64,000 bases of DNA from Xenorhabdus cabanillasii (GTDB taxonomy: Bacteria > Pseudomonadota > Gammaproteobacteria > Enterobacterales > Enterobacteriaceae). This document shows, piece by piece, positions 62,561-64,000 of the stretch. The position numbers and the translations under genes are program-made. Under the pieces are notes generated by a model. That model was not told the origin of the DNA. It did no database searches and saw nothing but the letters and a program-made list of their open reading frames with translations. The stretch spans positions 2,604,001 to 2,668,000 of the forward strand of contig NZ_QTUB01000001.1 in the NCBI RefSeq assembly GCF_003386665.1. Reading direction: 5' to 3'. Each line of letters begins with the position of its first letter. Positions within the stretch are counted from its first letter, which is position 1.

Positions 62561-62616
62561 CAATTTAGTATAGTATTTCCCATATAATTGTCATTATAGT
62601 GACAAAAGAGGCTACC
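62561..62616 (+). promoter_or_regulatory. Candidate operator/promoter of hipB
   Basis: Short palindromes ATTGTGACAAT (about 62555-62565) and TGTCATTATAGTGACA (about 62589-62604) share the same half-site and flank the start region; likely sites for autorepression by the HTH protein. Confidence 0.45.
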
Positions 62617-62892
62617 ATGCTTTCATTCTACACGGCTTATGATGTACAGCATGAATTAAAAGGCTTTATTAAGCGGCAGCGTAAACAACAAAAAATCACC
62701 GTTGAAATGTTGTCCAGGCGTTCTGGTGTGCCATATAGCACTATCAGGAAATTTGAGCGTACAGGTAACATTTCCCTGCGACAGTTTTTAATGTTAATGG
62801 AAGCGATTGGTGAGTTATCCCCACTCCATGAGTTAACTAAAGAGCGTGAGCGGGAACCAACGACAATTGCCGAGGTGCTTAAAAATGCTTAA
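62617..62892 (+). CDS. XRE-family HTH regulator, HipB-like antitoxin
   Basis: 91 aa. Cro/C1-type HTH around residues 14-65 (KITVEMLSRRSGVPYSTIRKFE) with a C-terminal tail. ATG 62617 follows GAGG; the GTG extension from 62599 is less likely. It overlaps the start of a decayed hipA-like gene, so it was the antitoxin of a HipBA pair and may now be a free repressor. Confidence 0.8.
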   Translation: MLSFYTAYDVQHELKGFIKRQRKQQKITVEMLSRRSGVPYSTIRKFERTGNISLRQFLMLMEAIGELSPLHELTKEREREPTTIAEVLKNA

Positions 62893-63450
62893 GACACCAC
62901 TTAATGTCAAAAGAAAACTTTCTGATGGAAATCAGCTAATTCATACAGAAAGCACCAAAAGAGCCACATTATGGCTTACATGGTGTTTTCGGCGTTAGTT
63001 TGCCAGATAGATGGGGGCTTTATTTAATGGATCGGATATTTCGCGAAAATGGTTTTAACCCGCGAATGATAACGGCCTTAGAACGGCTTGCTTATATCGG
63101 TGAACATTGTTCTGGTGCACTCTATTATGAACCGGCGATATCCTTTGCTGATACTGGTGAAAGAGACATCGATCTTATTACACTCGGCCAGGAAGCCGTT
63201 AAGGAATTTGAAGGAACAAATTCTGATTTTGTTGAATATCTAATGAATGCCAGTGGCTCCGGTGGTGCGCGTCCTAAGCTTAATCTGACAAAACATACCG
63301 ATGGCTGCACAGGCCGGATTTACCAGTAAAAAACCGTTACTTGATATGCTGGAAGAGATTTATCATGCTACCCGCCAATTTAAGTTTTTTGCTAATGAGT
63401 TGGGGGTGGATAAGTCATTGGTAACAATTGCAGCAGAAATGGATAGAGTT
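62885..63450 (+). pseudogene. Decayed HipA-like kinase toxin
   Basis: MLKTPLNVKRKL starts at 62885, overlapping hipB, then the frame breaks near 62975 (HGVFGVSLPDRWGLYLMD is split over two frames). The N-terminal HipA block goes on to SGSGGARPKLN and stops at 63329; the C-terminal helix block (MAAQAGFTSKKPLLDMLEE, 63301 on) follows in another frame. The catalytic kinase core is deleted, since an intact HipA has about 400-440 aa. Nonfunctional as a Ser/Thr kinase. Confidence 0.75.
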
Positions 63451-63641
63451 AAAATTATAGTACGATATACCCTTTGTCTTTTAAGTCACCTCTTTATTGG
63501 CTGCGCTCATTCACCCCGGCCACATAGTTATCTGTGTTTTCAGGGGTTAATGAGAGGCTGCTGCCTCTTGCCGGAGGCTGGGTACAGATATCTTTTCAAA
63601 TTATTTCTTATAGGTTTAAGACTTAAGAATAGTTGTATTAT

Positions 63642-64000
63642 TTACTTCAACCATTTATGGACAAATTCCTCCAGCGACACGGGACAATCAAAATAATACC
63701 CCTGTAAATAATTTACGGAATAGCTTCTTAGTTGATTCACCTGTTTTTGGTTTTCAATGCCTTCTGCCACAATTTCTAAATTCATTCGCAATGCTAAGTC
63801 AATGATATTTTCAACAATATGCTTCGAAATCATATCAGTATTCATTTTGCTAATGAAGTTATGACCTATTTTCACCATATTGACATTAAATTTTTGTAAA
63901 TATGTGTGGTTTGAATAACCTGTGCCGAAATCATCTAAAGCGATTAATACACCTAATTCATCTAATTTATTAAATAGTTTAATTGAGTATTCATCTGGCT
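63642..64000 (-). CDS. EAL-domain protein (c-di-GMP phosphodiesterase-like), C-terminal part
   Basis: The frame is open to the window edge, so the gene begins outside. Visible EAL motifs: DDFGTGYSN (metal-binding Asp pair), VKIGHNFI (Lys of the KxD motif kept, Asp replaced by Gly), VAEGIENQKQ (catalytic Glu) and LQGYYFDCP. The essential residues seen here are present, so it may be active; the EAL motif itself lies upstream. Such proteins lower cyclic di-GMP and affect motility and biofilm. Confidence 0.88.
   Translation of the reverse strand, partial: PDEYSIKLFNKLDELGVLIALDDFGTGYSNHTYLQKFNVNMVKIGHNFISKMNTDMISKHIVENIIDLALRMNLEIVAEGIENQKQVNQLRSYSVNYLQGYYFDCPVSLEEFVHKWLK

Noticed and set aside
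1..64000. CRISPR array, tRNA/rRNA genes, integrase or transposase
   Set aside because: No regularly spaced repeats, no tRNA-like cloverleaf and no recombinase motifs were seen on either strand by eye.

Overview
The window is an enterobacterial chromosome segment, most likely from the insect-associated Photorhabdus/Xenorhabdus group (Morganellaceae). That assignment is inferred from three things: a large peptide synthetase beside core metabolism, moderately AT-rich DNA with very AT-rich accessory gaps, and an E. coli-like core block (ackA-pta, yfb genes, alaA, lrhA, nuo) interleaved with toxin-antitoxin relics and symbiosis-type surface genes. The species cannot be fixed from the sequence alone. 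No rRNA, tRNA, CRISPR array or intact insertion sequence was seen.

Layout. (1) 1-10.2 kb: the 3' part of a nonribosomal peptide synthetase (A-T-E / C-A-T / C-A-T-TE), broken by a one-base frameshift in an A7 run; two A domains are near copies exactly 4,500 nt apart. (2) 10.7-16.9 kb: a complete astCADBE operon for arginine succinyltransferase catabolism, followed by a collapsed cycA-like permease. (3) 17.9-44.5 kb: the conserved core, with pta and ackA on the minus strand, then yfbV, yfbT, yfbS, yfbR, alaA, lrhA/hexA and the 13-gene nuoABCDEFGHIJKLMN operon for complex I. yfbU is missing compared with E. coli. (4) 44.6-48.5 kb: a nucleoside hydrolase/adenosine deaminase operon divergent from a YeiL-type regulator, with a perfect 26-bp palindrome between them, and an SDR lacking its catalytic Tyr. 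(5) 48.8-50.8 kb: a BetT-like BCCT transporter.

(6) 50.9-59.6 kb: an accessory island bracketed by two near-identical 40-bp repeats. It holds a decayed ccdAB pair, an intact vapBC pair with a clear operator, three consecutive genes for beta-rich proteins of unknown function without signal peptides, and a convergent type Va autotransporter. (7) 59.8-61.8 kb: a three-gene ascorbate-type PTS (IIA-IIB-IIC) without catabolic genes. (8) 61.9-64 kb: relics of a CPCC-domain protein, a possible orphan immunity gene, hipB with a decayed hipA, and the C-terminal part of an EAL-domain protein running off the window.

Functionally the core genes form one energy and carbon node: acetate overflow (ackA-pta), amino-acid breakdown (ast, alaA), NADH oxidation (nuo) and the global regulator LrhA/HexA, which in this group controls symbiosis and virulence traits. 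The best candidate for something undescribed is the three-gene beta-protein cluster at 53.2-56.0 kb inside the repeat-flanked island.
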